NCBI GenBank assembly: GCA_029254375.1
Contig: JAQWXR010000049.1
Span: 1-34,906, forward strand
From: Schleiferiaceae bacterium
Lineage (GTDB): Bacteria > Bacteroidota > Bacteroidia > Flavobacteriales > Schleiferiaceae
Reading direction: 5' to 3'
DNA length: 34,906 nucleotides
Shown: piece by piece, positions 16,560 through 25,583 of the stretch
How positions within the stretch are numbered: position 1 is the stretch's first letter
How the letters are laid out: the number at the start of each line of letters is the position of its first letter
Position numbers and translations under genes: made by a program
Notes under the pieces: generated by a model
What the model saw: the letters and a program-made list of their open reading frames with translations, nothing else
Told to the model about the DNA's origin: nothing
Database searches by the model: none

Positions 16560-17504
16560 TCAGAAAAGCGGCTTAGCGCATTGGTTGGCGTCGATCAATA
16601 AGCCGATTCCAAGCAACAGGGCAAAGAGCACCGACTGCAGGGCGGTTGGCTTCAGCAAGGCATCAAATGTCGCGGGACTTTTGGCCTTCCACATCTTCCG
16701 TAATCCCTCCGCAAGAAGAGGGAGGGTAGCTAAGTAGAGAAAACTACGACTGCAGGTCATTTCTGTTTGAAGAAAGACATATGCCGTCGCCGCGCTATAG
16801 GCTTCCAAAACCAACACCGTTTGATACACCCGAGCCATGGGGAGTCCCAAACGAAGAGCGAGCGTGCGTTTGCCCGCTTGGCGATCCGTTTTCAGATCTC
16901 GCATATTGTTGAGATTCAGTACAGAAGCTGCCAAGAACCCTATGGCCAGGCCAGGAAGAATAACCAAGGGCTCCCACGCATGGCTTTGGAGGACATAGGA
17001 TCCAACGACTCCCACAGGTCCAAAAAAGAGCATGACAAATACATCCCCCCATCCGCGGTACCCATAGGACCAACCCAGGGTGTAGCCCCGCGCGGCCAAG
17101 ATCGCCATCGAACCGAGCAGAGCAAATGACATTGTCGCAAACCAAGGCATGCCTTGGGTGCCAATCCACACCGTCCAAGCCGTAAAAACGATACTGATGG
17201 CTGTGAAAATTTGGACCGCCCGACGCATTTGAGTGAGCTGGACTTGGCCGCTGCCCACCGCTCTTTGTTCCACGCCATGCTCTCCGCTGCGATGGGCATC
17301 TGCTCCGGAAAGCCCATCGCCAAGGTCATTGGCTAAGTTGGAGAGAATCTGATAGGCCGTCGCCGTTAGCACTGTGGCAGCGAGTACCCACGCATTAAAA
17401 CTCCCATGATCAGCCGCAATCAAGGTCCCCAAGGCGATACACGCCAGAGCCAATGGAAGGGTCCGAGGACGCGCCGCTTGAATCCAAATGGCCCAATTTG
17501 ACAT
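16560..17504 (-). CDS. menA: 1,4-dihydroxy-2-naphthoate polyprenyltransferase
   Basis: MenA attaches the isoprenoid tail to dihydroxynaphthoate in the membrane and so commits the product to menaquinone. The 314-residue UbiA-family protein has the two Asp-rich motifs: NLANDLGDGLSGAD near residue 56 and NLNNMRDLKTDRQAGKRT near 200, and eight to nine membrane segments. Its ATG overlaps the menB stop by one base (TAATG). Confidence 0.93.
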   Translation of the reverse strand: MSNWAIWIQAARPRTLPLALACIALGTLIAADHGSFNAWVLAATVLTATAYQILSNLANDLGDGLSGADAHRSGEHGVEQRAVGSGQVQLTQMRRAVQIFTAISIVFTAWTVWIGTQGMPWFATMSFALLGSMAILAARGYTLGWSYGYRGWGDVFVMLFFGPVGVVGSYVLQSHAWEPLVILPGLAIGFLAASVLNLNNMRDLKTDRQAGKRTLALRLGLPMARVYQTVLVLEAYSAATAYVFLQTEMTCSRSFLYLATLPLLAEGLRKMWKAKSPATFDALLKPTALQSVLFALLLGIGLLIDANQCAKPLF

Positions 17505-18328
17505 TATGGGAAGATGGGGAATTTTCCGAAGTCTGGATCGCGCTTTTCCAAGAAGGCTCGTTTTCCTTCCTGAGCTTCTTCCATGAGGTAATACATAAGG
17601 GTGGCGTCACCGGCAAATTCCATGAGGCCGCGTTGGCCATCCAATTCGGCATTTAAACCGCGTTTGATCATTCGCAAGGCCATAGGCGAACGCATGATCA
17701 TCATTTGGCACCATTCCACCGTGGTCGCTTCGAGGTCAGCCAAAGGCACCACCTTGTTCACCATTCCCATTTCTTCGGCCTCTTTCGCACTGTATTGCTG
17801 GCATAGAAACCATATTTCACGTGCCTTCTTTTGGCCAACGTGGCGTGCGAGGTAGCTCGAACCGAAGCCTGCATCAAAACTCCCTACTTTGGGGCCTGTT
17901 TGTCCGAACCGTGCATTATCTGATGCTATGGTCAAATCGCAGACCACATGCAACACATGACCCCCGCCAATGGCATATCCATTGACCATCGCCACCACGG
18001 GTTTTGGGATTTCGCGAATTCTCTTGTGCAGATCTAGAACATTCAATCGAGGCACACCGTCTTCACCGACATATCCTCCGACCCCTTTTACATTTTGGTC
18101 TCCTCCACTGCAAAAAGCTTTTTCACCCTCTCCCGTGAGTACCACTACACGGATGTCTGAGCGCTCACGGCATATATCCATGGCTTCGAGTATTTGCAAG
18201 ATGGTTTCGGGGCGAAACGCATTGTATACCTCAGGGCGGTTAATTGTGATTTTGGCGATGCCGTTAAAAAATTCGAAACGGATGTCCGAGTGCGTTTGGA
18301 TACTCGTCCAAGAAATAGGCTGATTCAT
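17504..18328 (-). CDS. menB: 1,4-dihydroxy-2-naphthoyl-CoA synthase
   Basis: MenB closes the naphthoquinone ring of o-succinylbenzoyl-CoA. The 274-residue crotonase-fold protein shows [18 protein letters not shown] near residue 70 (oxyanion hole and mobile loop), [15 protein letters not shown] near 120, and [19 protein letters not shown] near 143, which hold the family's catalytic Asp and Ser-Phe-Asp residues. The length is normal. The gap to menD is 9 nt. Confidence 0.95.
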   Translation of the reverse strand: MNQPISWTSIQTHSDIRFEFFNGIAKITINRPEVYNAFRPETILQILEAMDICRERSDIRVVVLTGEGEKAFCSGGDQNVKGVGGYVGEDGVPRLNVLDLHKRIREIPKPVVAMVNGYAIGGGHVLHVVCDLTIASDNARFGQTGPKVGSFDAGFGSSYLARHVGQKKAREIWFLCQQYSAKEAEEMGMVNKVVPLADLEATTVEWCQMMIMRSPMALRMIKRGLNAELDGQRGLMEFAGDATLMYYLMEEAQEGKRAFLEKRDPDFGKFPIFP

Positions 18329-18337
18329 GAGGTAAAA

Positions 18338-19933
18338 TTAAGGTTGAAAGCGCAGCTTCCAGGATTGTTCACTTAGGTCGGGATCAGTAAAAATTTCAAT
18401 GATGCTCGCTTCAGCTTGGGACCATAGCCACGTGCATGCATCTGGCATGTCTTCTGGCTGGCTGACTGAACGATAGCTTACACCCAAATGCGCCGCAAGG
18501 TGGGCGGAAGACCGTGCATGCGTCCAACGATAATGGCTATCCAGTCTGCTAGAGACCTTTGGACCATCAATCCATTGAAAGATATTCCCACCAGAATTAT
18601 TAAATATGATGATTTTAAAATGAGGTGGAAGCGCATCATGCAGGAGTCCATTGGCATCATAAAAGAAGGCTAATTCCCCGGTCATCAATAAGGTTGGGCG
18701 ATCAGATCTGAGCGCGGAGCCGACAGCCGTGGCGCTACAGCCATCGATTCCGCTCGCTCCACGATTAGCGTAATGTTGAAAATCACCCGACCAGCCCCCA
18801 TGGGACCAGGTATGAAGGCCATAGCGCACGGCAGTGGAGTTCGCCCAATGCACATCCATCCCTTCGGGCGCATCCTGGGCAATAAATTCATGCGCCCACA
18901 AATCCGACCACTGTTTACAGGGATAAGCGCGCTGCTGGGTCCAAATACGAGCCCATGAAGGTTCGAATTTTGGGGAAATATCTGCCAGGGATTTAAGTCC
19001 TTCGTACGATTTCATTTCGACGAATTCTCTGAGGCTCCCAAACAGATTCGGATGGGGTTCCGATGGGCCAATATGCCAGTGCGGCGTTCCCACAAGGCGT
19101 TTTTTAGATTCTTTGGCAATCCAAGCCCCACCGATGGTGACAACGGCATCTACACGCGCTGCAGGGGCATGTACCCACGCATCTTCGAGGTTCAATGCGA
19201 GGCTGGCCGGCAAATTGGATAAGTGTTCTGCTCCGATGAGCCACCCTTTAGACCGCAATTGTTCGACCATTCGCCGGGTGGAGCCCCAAGCGGGATTCCA
19301 TTGCCCAACGATCAACAAGGGTCGATGCGCTTCTTTGAGCCATTCTGGCAATATCAACTCCAAGTCTTGGCTCGGAAGGGACGGAAGCAGCGGAGGAAGG
19401 AAATCCGCAGGCAAGCTCGGTTGACCATAGAGCGGCTCTTCAAATGGAACGTTAACATGGACGGGTCCGTCGTTCAAGCCAAGAAGCGCTTCGCGCAGCA
19501 TCTGGGTATTTTCTTCAAGTGGTAATGATGGATCCAGGTTTGCATGGCCGCGCAAATGCGATGTAAAAAGTTGTTCCTGACGAATACTTTGACCATGCCC
19601 TTGATCGATCAGATGCTTTGGGCGGTCGGCGGTAATCAGGAGCAATGGAATGCGCTGATAAAAGGCCTCCGCTACCGCCGGGCCATAATTCATTCCGGCC
19701 GTACCACTCGTGCAATAGGCGACCGCCGGCCGCATGGTTCGCATCGCCGCCCCCAAGGCAATATGGGCTGCGGCTCGTTCATCCAAAACCACTATTTCTT
19801 CTCCAATCAAGGCCGAAAAGGCTTCAATTAACGGGGCATTACGACTCCCGGGTGAAGCGACGCGCAGTGAGAGATTCAGCTCAGAAATTGCCTGAGCGAG
19901 CAGGGCCGCAAGGGGTTGAAAAGTCGAGGTCAT
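18338..19933 (-). CDS. menD: SEPHCHC synthase
   Basis: MenD condenses isochorismate with 2-oxoglutarate using thiamine diphosphate. The 531-residue protein has the N-terminal pyrimidine-binding domain with the catalytic Glu in VLDERAAAHIALG (near residue 52), CTSGTAGMNYGPAV, a central domain, and a C-terminal diphosphate-binding domain with MTGELAFFYDANGL near 435 and FNNSGGNIF. It is slightly shorter than the E. coli enzyme. Its ATG overlaps the menF stop by one base. Confidence 0.94.
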   Translation of the reverse strand: MTSTFQPLAALLAQAISELNLSLRVASPGSRNAPLIEAFSALIGEEIVVLDERAAAHIALGAAMRTMRPAVAYCTSGTAGMNYGPAVAEAFYQRIPLLLITADRPKHLIDQGHGQSIRQEQLFTSHLRGHANLDPSLPLEENTQMLREALLGLNDGPVHVNVPFEEPLYGQPSLPADFLPPLLPSLPSQDLELILPEWLKEAHRPLLIVGQWNPAWGSTRRMVEQLRSKGWLIGAEHLSNLPASLALNLEDAWVHAPAARVDAVVTIGGAWIAKESKKRLVGTPHWHIGPSEPHPNLFGSLREFVEMKSYEGLKSLADISPKFEPSWARIWTQQRAYPCKQWSDLWAHEFIAQDAPEGMDVHWANSTAVRYGLHTWSHGGWSGDFQHYANRGASGIDGCSATAVGSALRSDRPTLLMTGELAFFYDANGLLHDALPPHFKIIIFNNSGGNIFQWIDGPKVSSRLDSHYRWTHARSSAHLAAHLGVSYRSVSQPEDMPDACTWLWSQAEASIIEIFTDPDLSEQSWKLRFQP

Positions 19934-20910
19934 TACCCGAAGATAACGCGCTCAAGCGTCTTAAGTTTTTGCTCTGTTTCTTGCCATTCTTGCGTTGAAT
20001 CACTTTTGGAGGTAATCCCTCCCCCTGCATAGCAAAGCAAACCATTTGCCGACCATTCAAGACAGCGTAAATTCACATAATACACTGAGCGTTCTTCCTC
20101 AGTAAAGCCAAAATATCCGGCATAAAACCGACGATCATAGCCTTCTCTTTGGCGGATAAAGGTGGATGCTTGCGCCCGTGGAAGGCCACCGACTGCCGGG
20201 GTCGGATGCAGTGCCCGCGCTATTTCTTCCGAGCTCGAACCATTTTTTTCACCTTGAATGATGGAGCACAAATGTTCCACAGGGCCGGCGTTCATCACGC
20301 TGGGTCCCTCGATTGTGAGATGCTTGCAACCAAGCACTTGGAGCATGTGAGTAATATCCCGAGTGACTACGTTTTGTTCCTCCCGTTCTTTCGTGCCCCA
20401 GGAGCCAGATTGACCTGCGAGTCGTGTTCCCGCCAGACTCATTGTTTTTACATTATTACCCTGGGTTTCAACCAAGCACTCCGGGGTTGCCCCCATCCAC
20501 AAGCTTTTCCCTGTTCTGTAAATCATATACACCGTGGCGCCAGGATAACTTTTACACAGGCGATTGAACGTATCCATTGGTTCGATATGGACCCCAGAGT
20601 ATGCTTGACGGCGAGAAAGAACCACCTTTTCTATAGCACCCTCATCGCAAGCGCGACGGGCGGAATCAACCAAAGCCTCATAGGAGATCTGATCATGAGA
20701 AGAGTGAATATCTATCGTAGGCCAAACGGCGGTCTGAAGTACTTTACTCGCATACTTCAAGGCGAAATCACCTTGATGCTGCTCCAAGATATCATAGCGT
20801 TCTACCGCTCCAGAAAATCGAGCAAACAAGAAGGCACCGTTGACCTGTTCAATGAGAGCCAAGCATCTTGCCGGACCACCCGGTTCGCGAAGTAAGGCAA
20901 ATCCCTTCAT
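19933..20910 (-). CDS. menF: Isochorismate synthase
   Basis: MenF converts chorismate to isochorismate and opens the pathway. The 325-residue chorismate-binding protein has KVVLSRRQAYSG near residue 98, GATPECLVETQG near 157, LAGTRLAG near 178, LHPTPAVGGLPR near 245 and YDRRFYAGYFG near 270, all hallmarks of the MST family. It lacks much of the N-terminal half seen in E. coli MenF, as is usual in Bacteroidota. Its ATG overlaps the menI stop (ATGA). Confidence 0.92.
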   Translation of the reverse strand: MKGFALLREPGGPARCLALIEQVNGAFLFARFSGAVERYDILEQHQGDFALKYASKVLQTAVWPTIDIHSSHDQISYEALVDSARRACDEGAIEKVVLSRRQAYSGVHIEPMDTFNRLCKSYPGATVYMIYRTGKSLWMGATPECLVETQGNNVKTMSLAGTRLAGQSGSWGTKEREEQNVVTRDITHMLQVLGCKHLTIEGPSVMNAGPVEHLCSIIQGEKNGSSSEEIARALHPTPAVGGLPRAQASTFIRQREGYDRRFYAGYFGFTEEERSVYYVNLRCLEWSANGLLCYAGGGITSKSDSTQEWQETEQKLKTLERVIFG

Positions 20911-21341
20911 GAACGCTCTTTGCTCGCACGATCAACAATGGCATTGGTCATTTTGACAAATGAAATAAGCTTGCCTTCATCGTCGACCACGCGAATTTCA
21001 AGGACATGTGAACGGCGACCTTTATGTAAAAACACGGCCGTAGCATGGACAAAACCCGATCGAGCTGATCGCAGGTGATTCGCTGAAATTTCCTGGCCTA
21101 CCGCCACAAAATTATGGGGATCATCAAGGAAAATATGTGAGGCTGCAGAACCTACCGTTTCGGCTAGACTCACCGTTGCCCCGCCATGGAGCAAGCCCAA
21201 GGGTTGCATGTGGGCGGGAGTCACGGGCATCCGGGCAGTCAAAGTTTGCTCCGTCATCCCGGTATACTTAATGGAAAGGGTTTCCATCAGCGTGCCTTCA
21301 CATCGCTCATTTAAAATTGCCAGAATTTCCTCGTGTGTCAT
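20907..21341 (-). CDS. menI: Hotdog thioesterase, probable DHNA-CoA thioesterase
   Basis: The 144-residue protein resembles E. coli MenI/Ydi[21 protein letters not shown] holds the Gln, the oxyanion-hole His-Gly-Gly and the catalytic Glu, and [13 protein letters not shown] matches the CoA-binding strand. MenI hydrolyses 1,4-dihydroxy-2-naphthoyl-CoA, the step between MenB and MenA. Being first in a men operon strongly supports this role over a phenylacetate (PaaI) one. I chose ATG 21341 (MTHEEILA) because a perfect -7 element lies 4 nt upstream; the longer open frame would run through that promoter and into thrS. Confidence 0.88.
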   Translation of the reverse strand: MTHEEILAILNERCEGTLMETLSIKYTGMTEQTLTARMPVTPAHMQPLGLLHGGATVSLAETVGSAASHIFLDDPHNFVAVGQEISANHLRSARSGFVHATAVFLHKGRRSHVLEIRVVDDEGKLISFVKMTNAIVDRASKERS

Positions 21342-21345
21342 AGGG

Positions 21346-21353
21346 CAAAGATA
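21346..21353 (-). promoter_or_regulatory. Bacteroidota -7 element for the men operon
   Basis: The minus strand reads TATCTTTG, an exact TAnnTTTG match, followed by CCCT and the ATG of menI. The spacing predicts that transcription starts at or next to the A of the start codon. Confidence 0.72.
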
Positions 21354-21364
21354 CGGGGAAGGCC

Positions 21365-21372
21365 TACCTTTG
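21365..21372 (+). promoter_or_regulatory. Bacteroidota -7 element for the thrS operon
   Basis: TACCTTTG is an exact TAnnTTTG match. It predicts a start near 21377-21378 and a 5' leader of about 22 nt before the thrS ATG. It lies 11 bp from the opposed men promoter element. Confidence 0.65.
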
Positions 21373-21399
21373 CGGCCGAACTTCATTTGTACCGAAGAC

Positions 21400-23334
21400 A
21401 TGATTGATATCACATTACCTGACGGCTCAGTCCGTTCATACCCAGCCGGAACAAGCGCCATGCAAGTGGCCGAGTCGATTTCCCGCGGACTCGCCCAAAA
21501 TGCATTGACTGCGAAATGGGAAAGCATCACAGTGGAATTGAATGATGCCTTACCGGCCTCTGGTCGCCTGGTGTTTTTTACCTGGGATCAAGCCGAAGGA
21601 AAAGAAGTCTTTTGGCACTCTTCCGCCCATGTATTAGCCCAATCCATTTTACATTTTTATCCCAATGCACTGCTGACCATCGGTCCAGCCATTGAATCCG
21701 GCTTCTATTACGATGTGGATTTTCAGGGAGAGTCCTTCGGCGAAGGCGATTTTGAAAAGGTCGAAAAGCAGATGCTGGAATTTGCTCGCGAAAAAGCGGA
21801 ATTCAAACTGCGCCCCGTTTCGAAAGCGAATGCCTTAGCCGCGTATGCGAACAATCCTTTCAAGACGGAACTCATCCAAAACCTCGAGGATGGCACGATC
21901 ACGTTTTGCGATCACAGCAACTTCACCGACCTCTGCCGAGGGGGGCACATTCCCAATACAGGAATCATCAAGGCCGCAAAGGTCATGAGCGTCGCCGGGG
22001 CCTATTGGCGTGGGAATGAAAAGAACCCACAGTTGTCTCGGGTCTATGGGGTGTCCTTCCCAAAAGCATCCATGCTCACCGAGCACTTGCTCCTATTAGA
22101 AGAAGCGAAGAAGCGGGATCACCGCAAATTGGGAAAAGAGTTGGAACTGTTCACATTCTCTCAACGGGTAGGCCAAGGTTTACCCCTCTGGCTTCCCAAA
22201 GGGGCTGCACTGCGCGAACGCCTGGAGCAGTTCTTAAAGAAGGCACAGAAAAAAGCTGGATATCAGGGGGTTATAACTCCACACATCGGTAACAAAGAAC
22301 TATATGTCTGCTCAGGGCACTACGAGAAATACGGCAAGGATAGCTTCCAACCTATTCGCACCCCGGAAGAAGGGGAAGAGTACTTCCTAAAACCGATGAA
22401 CTGCCCTCACCACTGTGAGATTTATAAGTCATCCCCGCGCTCCTACAGGGATCTTCCTATTCGATTTGCTGAATTCGGCACGGTTTATCGCTACGAGCAG
22501 TCCGGTGAATTGCATGGCTTAACTCGAGTTCGAGGCTTTACCCAGGACGATGCCCACTTGTTCTGCACCCCGGACCAGCTCTTGGAAGAATTTAAGAAGG
22601 TGATTGATTTGGTGCTCTACATTTTCAAAACATTAGATTTTGAAAATTATACGGCCCAAGTGAGTCTTCGCGATCCAGAAAATCCAAGTAAATACATCGG
22701 AACTTCCGAAAATTGGGACAAAGCCGAAGCAGCGATTATTCAAGCTGCGTCAGAAAAAGGATTGGACACCGTTGTGGAATATGGCGAGGCCGCTTTCTAT
22801 GGCCCAAAGCTGGACTTCATGGTCAAAGATGCCATAGGCCGCCAATGGCAGCTAGGGACCGTGCAAGTGGACTACAACCTTCCCGAGCGGTTCGACCTAG
22901 AATACAAAGGTGCGGATAACGAGATGCATCGTCCCGTTATGATTCACCGCGCCCCCTTCGGCTCGATGGAGCGTTTCGTCGCCGTGTTAATCGAACATTG
23001 TGCCGGTAACTTCCCTCTTTGGCTGACTCCAGATCAAGTGATTGTCCTTCCTATTTCAGAACGTTTTCAAGACTATGCAGAACAGGTTGTAAGTCTGTTA
23101 GAAATGTCCGATATTCGCGCCCTCATTGACGATCGGAATGAAAAGATTGGTCGGAAGATCCGAGACGCGGAAGTGAAGAAAATTCCCTTCATGATTATCG
23201 TTGGTGAGAAAGAAGTTGAAAGTGGCCAATTGTCGGTTCGCCGTCATGGTCAAGGAGACCTTGGAACATTTGATATTGAGGCATTTAGCCGAATTATCAA
23301 CGAAGAGATTTCCAGCCGTTTGGCCCAGTTTTGA
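21400..23334 (+). CDS. thrS: Threonyl-tRNA synthetase
   Basis: The 644-residue class II synthetase charges tRNA-Thr. The layout is full: TGS domain (residues 1-62), editing/SAD domain with HSSAHVLAQ near 80 and the [11 protein letters not shown] motif near 180, catalytic core with KPMNCPHHC (zinc-binding Cys) near 333, [12 protein letters not shown] (motif 2) near 362, and APFGSMERF (motif 3) near 524, then an anticodon-binding domain. ATG 21400 gives the exact family start (MIDITLPDG); an upstream extension of the frame overlaps menI and the promoter and was not used. Confidence 0.97.
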   Translation: MIDITLPDGSVRSYPAGTSAMQVAESISRGLAQNALTAKWESITVELNDALPASGRLVFFTWDQAEGKEVFWHSSAHVLAQSILHFYPNALLTIGPAIESGFYYDVDFQGESFGEGDFEKVEKQMLEFAREKAEFKLRPVSKANALAAYANNPFKTELIQNLEDGTITFCDHSNFTDLCRGGHIPNTGIIKAAKVMSVAGAYWRGNEKNPQLSRVYGVSFPKASMLTEHLLLLEEAKKRDHRKLGKELELFTFSQRVGQGLPLWLPKGAALRERLEQFLKKAQKKAGYQGVITPHIGNKELYVCSGHYEKYGKDSFQPIRTPEEGEEYFLKPMNCPHHCEIYKSSPRSYRDLPIRFAEFGTVYRYEQSGELHGLTRVRGFTQDDAHLFCTPDQLLEEFKKVIDLVLYIFKTLDFENYTAQVSLRDPENPSKYIGTSENWDKAEAAIIQAASEKGLDTVVEYGEAAFYGPKLDFMVKDAIGRQWQLGTVQVDYNLPERFDLEYKGADNEMHRPVMIHRAPFGSMERFVAVLIEHCAGNFPLWLTPDQVIVLPISERFQDYAEQVVSLLEMSDIRALIDDRNEKIGRKIRDAEVKKIPFMIIVGEKEVESGQLSVRRHGQGDLGTFDIEAFSRIINEEISSRLAQF

Positions 23335-23366
23335 CGCATGTTAAATAGTAATTAAACTCAAAAACT

Positions 23367-23939
23367 CTGGCACAGCCCTTCCGCAAAAGTGGTGGACGTG
23401 GACGTGGTCCTTACCGACCCGTTGTCCGTGAAAACCCGCACAAAATCAACGACGCGATTCGCGAATCTCAGATTCGTTTACTCCGCGACGGTCAAGAACC
23501 CGTAGTCATTTCTTCTCGTGAAGCGATGGAAATGGCCCAAGCCGAAGAACTCGATTTGGTCATGATTGCAGAAAAGGCTGATCCGCCTGTTTGTAAAATT
23601 ATTGACTACAAAAAGTTCCTCTACGACCAAAAGAAGAAGCAGAAGGAAATCGCTGCCAAAGCGCAAAAAGTAGTTATCAAGGAAATTCGATTTGGACCCC
23701 AAACGGACGACCACGACTACGAGTTTAAACTGAAGCATGCACGTAAGTTTTTGGAAGAAGGCGCTAAGCTGAAATCCTTTGTGTTCTTCCGGGGACGCTC
23801 CATCATCTACAAAGAGCAAGGCGAATTGCTTTTGTTGCGCCTGGCGCAAGATGTATCGGACCTGGGTAAAGTGGAGGCTCTCCCCCACCTAGAAGGCAAG
23901 CGGATGTTCATCCTCATCGCTCCTATAAAAAAGAATTAA
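23367..23939 (+). CDS. infC: Translation initiation factor IF-3, apparent CTG start
   Basis: IF-3 binds the 30S subunit, blocks 50S joining and checks start-codon pairing. The 190-residue protein has a basic N-tail ([13 protein letters not shown]), the N-domain ([15 protein letters not shown] to [19 protein letters not shown]), a Lys-rich linker and the C-domain ([17 protein letters not shown]). The frame is open back to a TAA at 23349, but has no ATG, GTG or TTG before the internal ATG 23526, which would delete the first 53 residues including half of the N-domain. The best upstream candidate is CTG 23367, followed by GCA, giving Met-Ala. Rare starts on infC are known elsewhere (AUU in E. coli) and allow self-regulation. 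It follows thrS by 32 nt. Confidence 0.88.
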   Translation: MAQPFRKSGGRGRGPYRPVVRENPHKINDAIRESQIRLLRDGQEPVVISSREAMEMAQAEELDLVMIAEKADPPVCKIIDYKKFLYDQKKKQKEIAAKAQKVVIKEIRFGPQTDDHDYEFKLKHARKFLEEGAKLKSFVFFRGRSIIYKEQGELLLLRLAQDVSDLGKVEALPHLEGKRMFILIAPIKKN

Positions 23940-23964
23940 TCAGCAACCCCAAATCGAAGGAACT

Positions 23965-24159
23965 ATGCCTAAGATGAAAACCAAGTCCAGCGCGAAGAAG
24001 CGCTTCAAGCTAACCGGCACTGGACAAATCAAGCGCAAGCATGCCTTCAAGAGTCACATCTTGACCAAAAAGGCAAAAGATCGCAAACGTCGTTTGACGC
24101 ATGCCACGTTGGTCCATAAGGCCGACGTAAAGTCTATTAAGGAGCAGTTGGTTCTGTAA
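23965..24159 (+). CDS. rpmI: 50S ribosomal protein L35
   Basis: The 64-residue very basic protein begins [19 protein letters not shown], with [21 protein letters not shown] following, which is diagnostic of L35. Length is normal. It lies 25 nt after infC and 81 nt before rplT in the conserved infC-rpmI-rplT order. Confidence 0.97.
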   Translation: MPKMKTKSSAKKRFKLTGTGQIKRKHAFKSHILTKKAKDRKRRLTHATLVHKADVKSIKEQLVL

Positions 24160-24185
24160 TCCTGTTTAATAATCATTAACCCTGT

Positions 24186-24223
24186 GCAAGCGCCCCTAAG
24201 TGTAGAATTTTCTGCCGCGTTGC
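24186..24223 (+). promoter_or_regulatory. Possible hairpin in the rpmI-rplT gap
   Basis: GCAAGCG (24186-24192) can pair with CGCGTTGC (24216-24223), seven pairs with one bulged G and a 23-nt loop. It lies just before rplT, where L20-binding control structures are known in other bacteria. The match is weak and may be chance. Confidence 0.25.
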
Positions 24224-24240
24224 CAAAAAAAATGTAAACT

Positions 24241-24585
24241 ATGCCACGTTCAGTAAATAATGTCGCCTCTCGTGCCCGTCGCAAACGCGTGATGGCAATG
24301 GCCAAAGGCTACTTCGGCCGCCGCAAAAATGTGTGGACCGTCGCCAAAAACGCCGTAGAGAAAGGTCTCCAATATGCATACCGCGATCGCCGCAACAAAA
24401 AACGAACTTTCCGCGCTTTGTGGATTGCTCGTATCAACGCTGGAGCCCGTATCAACGGAATCTCGTACAGCCAATTGATGGGTAAGCTACATGCCAATAA
24501 CGTTGAACTTAATCGGAAGGTATTGGCTGATTTGGCCATGAACCATCCCGAAGCGTTCAAAGCTGTTGTTGATAAAGTAAAGTAA
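24241..24585 (+). CDS. rplT: 50S ribosomal protein L20
   Basis: The 114-residue protein begins [29 protein letters not shown], cited here by its RRKR and AKGYFGRR motifs, and continues with [11 protein letters not shown] and [10 protein letters not shown], all diagnostic of L20, an early 23S rRNA assembly protein. Length is normal. It is the last gene of the thrS operon and is followed by a strong terminator. Confidence 0.97.
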   Translation: MPRSVNNVASRARRKRVMAMAKGYFGRRKNVWTVAKNAVEKGLQYAYRDRRNKKRTFRALWIARINAGARINGISYSQLMGKLHANNVELNRKVLADLAMNHPEAFKAVVDKVK

Positions 24586-24608
24586 GTAAGGTTCTGCTGA
24601 TTATAGAA

Positions 24609-24636
24609 AAAGCCGGTGCAATGCACCGGCTTTTTT
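24609..24636. terminator. Strong terminator after rplT, possibly bidirectional
   Basis: An 11-bp perfect stem (AAAGCCGGTGC at 24609-24619 with GCACCGGCTTT at 24623-24633, 3-nt loop) is followed by T residues to 24636. The minus strand also has an A/T-rich run after the stem, so the same hairpin probably ends the ABC ATPase unit as well. Confidence 0.9.
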
Positions 24637-24661
24637 GTTGCGATAAAAAAGGTGCGGCTTT

Positions 24662-25579
24662 CTAAAGCTTTGTATACCAAGGACCGTTGGAACTGGTCCA
24701 AATCTGAAGGGCCGCATGTCCGCTTCGTTCTTCACGTTCGCGCTGAGAATCCTTGGGGAGTTCTGTTTCTCCCAAATGTTCCGGTCGGAGATACCAGATT
24801 TCATCAATAACAAAGGATGCCGGATGAACAGCCATGGCTTTGGAGACCTCTTTGAGCGGACGCTCATTGATCCGGCCGAAAGCATGTGCCATCGCATGGG
24901 TTTGTGGGCGGACGTAGATAGATTCTGGGGTTCCGCTTTCCACCAAACTTCCATCTTGCATCACATCGATGCGATCGGCCCATTCCATGGCATCACGCAC
25001 ATCATGTACTACCATGACAACCGTAGATTTCGTCCGCAGTTGCCATTCGCGAAGGAGGTCTTGCAAACGGCGCTTGTGGTAGGGATCCAAGTGAGAGAAG
25101 GGCTCATCGAGTAACAATACACCTGGGCGAGCGATTAAGGCTTGACCGATGGCCAAACGCTGCAACTCTCCACCGGACAGTCCTTTGGCCTTCTCGGTTA
25201 ACGCTGGCGCCAAATCTAGGCTGCGAATCCACTTGCGAACTGCACGGTCTTCGGCAGCTTCACTGCGAATACCGGCATATTCTAGAAGATTATCACGAAC
25301 TGTCTTGTAAGGCATCTGACCAAAGTCCTGTCGGACCATCTTGATCCGAGGGTGGCCGGGAACCAGGGGCACTCGGAGGTGCGGAGTGCTGCCGTACCAG
25401 ACTTTGCCTTCATCCGGGACCCTACGCGCCCCTAAAATGTTTAAAAACGTGCTCTTGCCCGAACCCGAAGGTCCCAGCAAAGCTATAATTTCACCACTTT
25501 CCGCCTGCCATTTCGGCACTGAGAGCAAAAAGCGCTCATAGCCATGGAGAATCTCAGAGGCACGAAGGCGGATCGGCAT
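24662..25579 (-). CDS. ABC transporter ATP-binding protein, no partner nearby
   Basis: The 305-residue ATPase has Walker A GPSGSGKST (residues 36-44), a Q-loop region (MVRQDFGQMP), ABC signature LSGGELQRLAIGQ near 138, Walker B VLLLDEPFSHLD near 158 and the H-loop VMVVHD near 190. After residue 235 comes an extra domain with a WYLRPEHLG stretch that resembles the start of a TOBE-like regulatory fold seen in PotA/FbpC-type importers. No permease or binding protein is present. It follows lpdA by 4 nt, so the two are probably co-transcribed. Substrate unknown. Confidence 0.82.
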   Translation of the reverse strand: MPIRLRASEILHGYERFLLSVPKWQAESGEIIALLGPSGSGKSTFLNILGARRVPDEGKVWYGSTPHLRVPLVPGHPRIKMVRQDFGQMPYKTVRDNLLEYAGIRSEAAEDRAVRKWIRSLDLAPALTEKAKGLSGGELQRLAIGQALIARPGVLLLDEPFSHLDPYHKRRLQDLLREWQLRTKSTVVMVVHDVRDAMEWADRIDVMQDGSLVESGTPESIYVRPQTHAMAHAFGRINERPLKEVSKAMAVHPASFVIDEIWYLRPEHLGETELPKDSQREREERSGHAALQIWTSSNGPWYTKL

Positions 25580-25583
25580 AGGT

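Noticed and set aside
20149-20895. Long open frame (248 codons) on the plus strand opposite menF
   Set aside because: The protein has no recognisable pattern and the minus strand carries the full set of MenF motifs; it is an antisense shadow.
21208-21399. Upstream extension of the thrS frame
   Set aside because: It would overlap menI coding sequence and the thrS promoter element; the family start is at 21400.
23338-23355. Five-codon mini-frame (ATGTTAAATAGTAATTAA) between thrS and infC as a leader peptide
   Set aside because: No sign of selection or attenuator structure; short frames like this are expected by chance.
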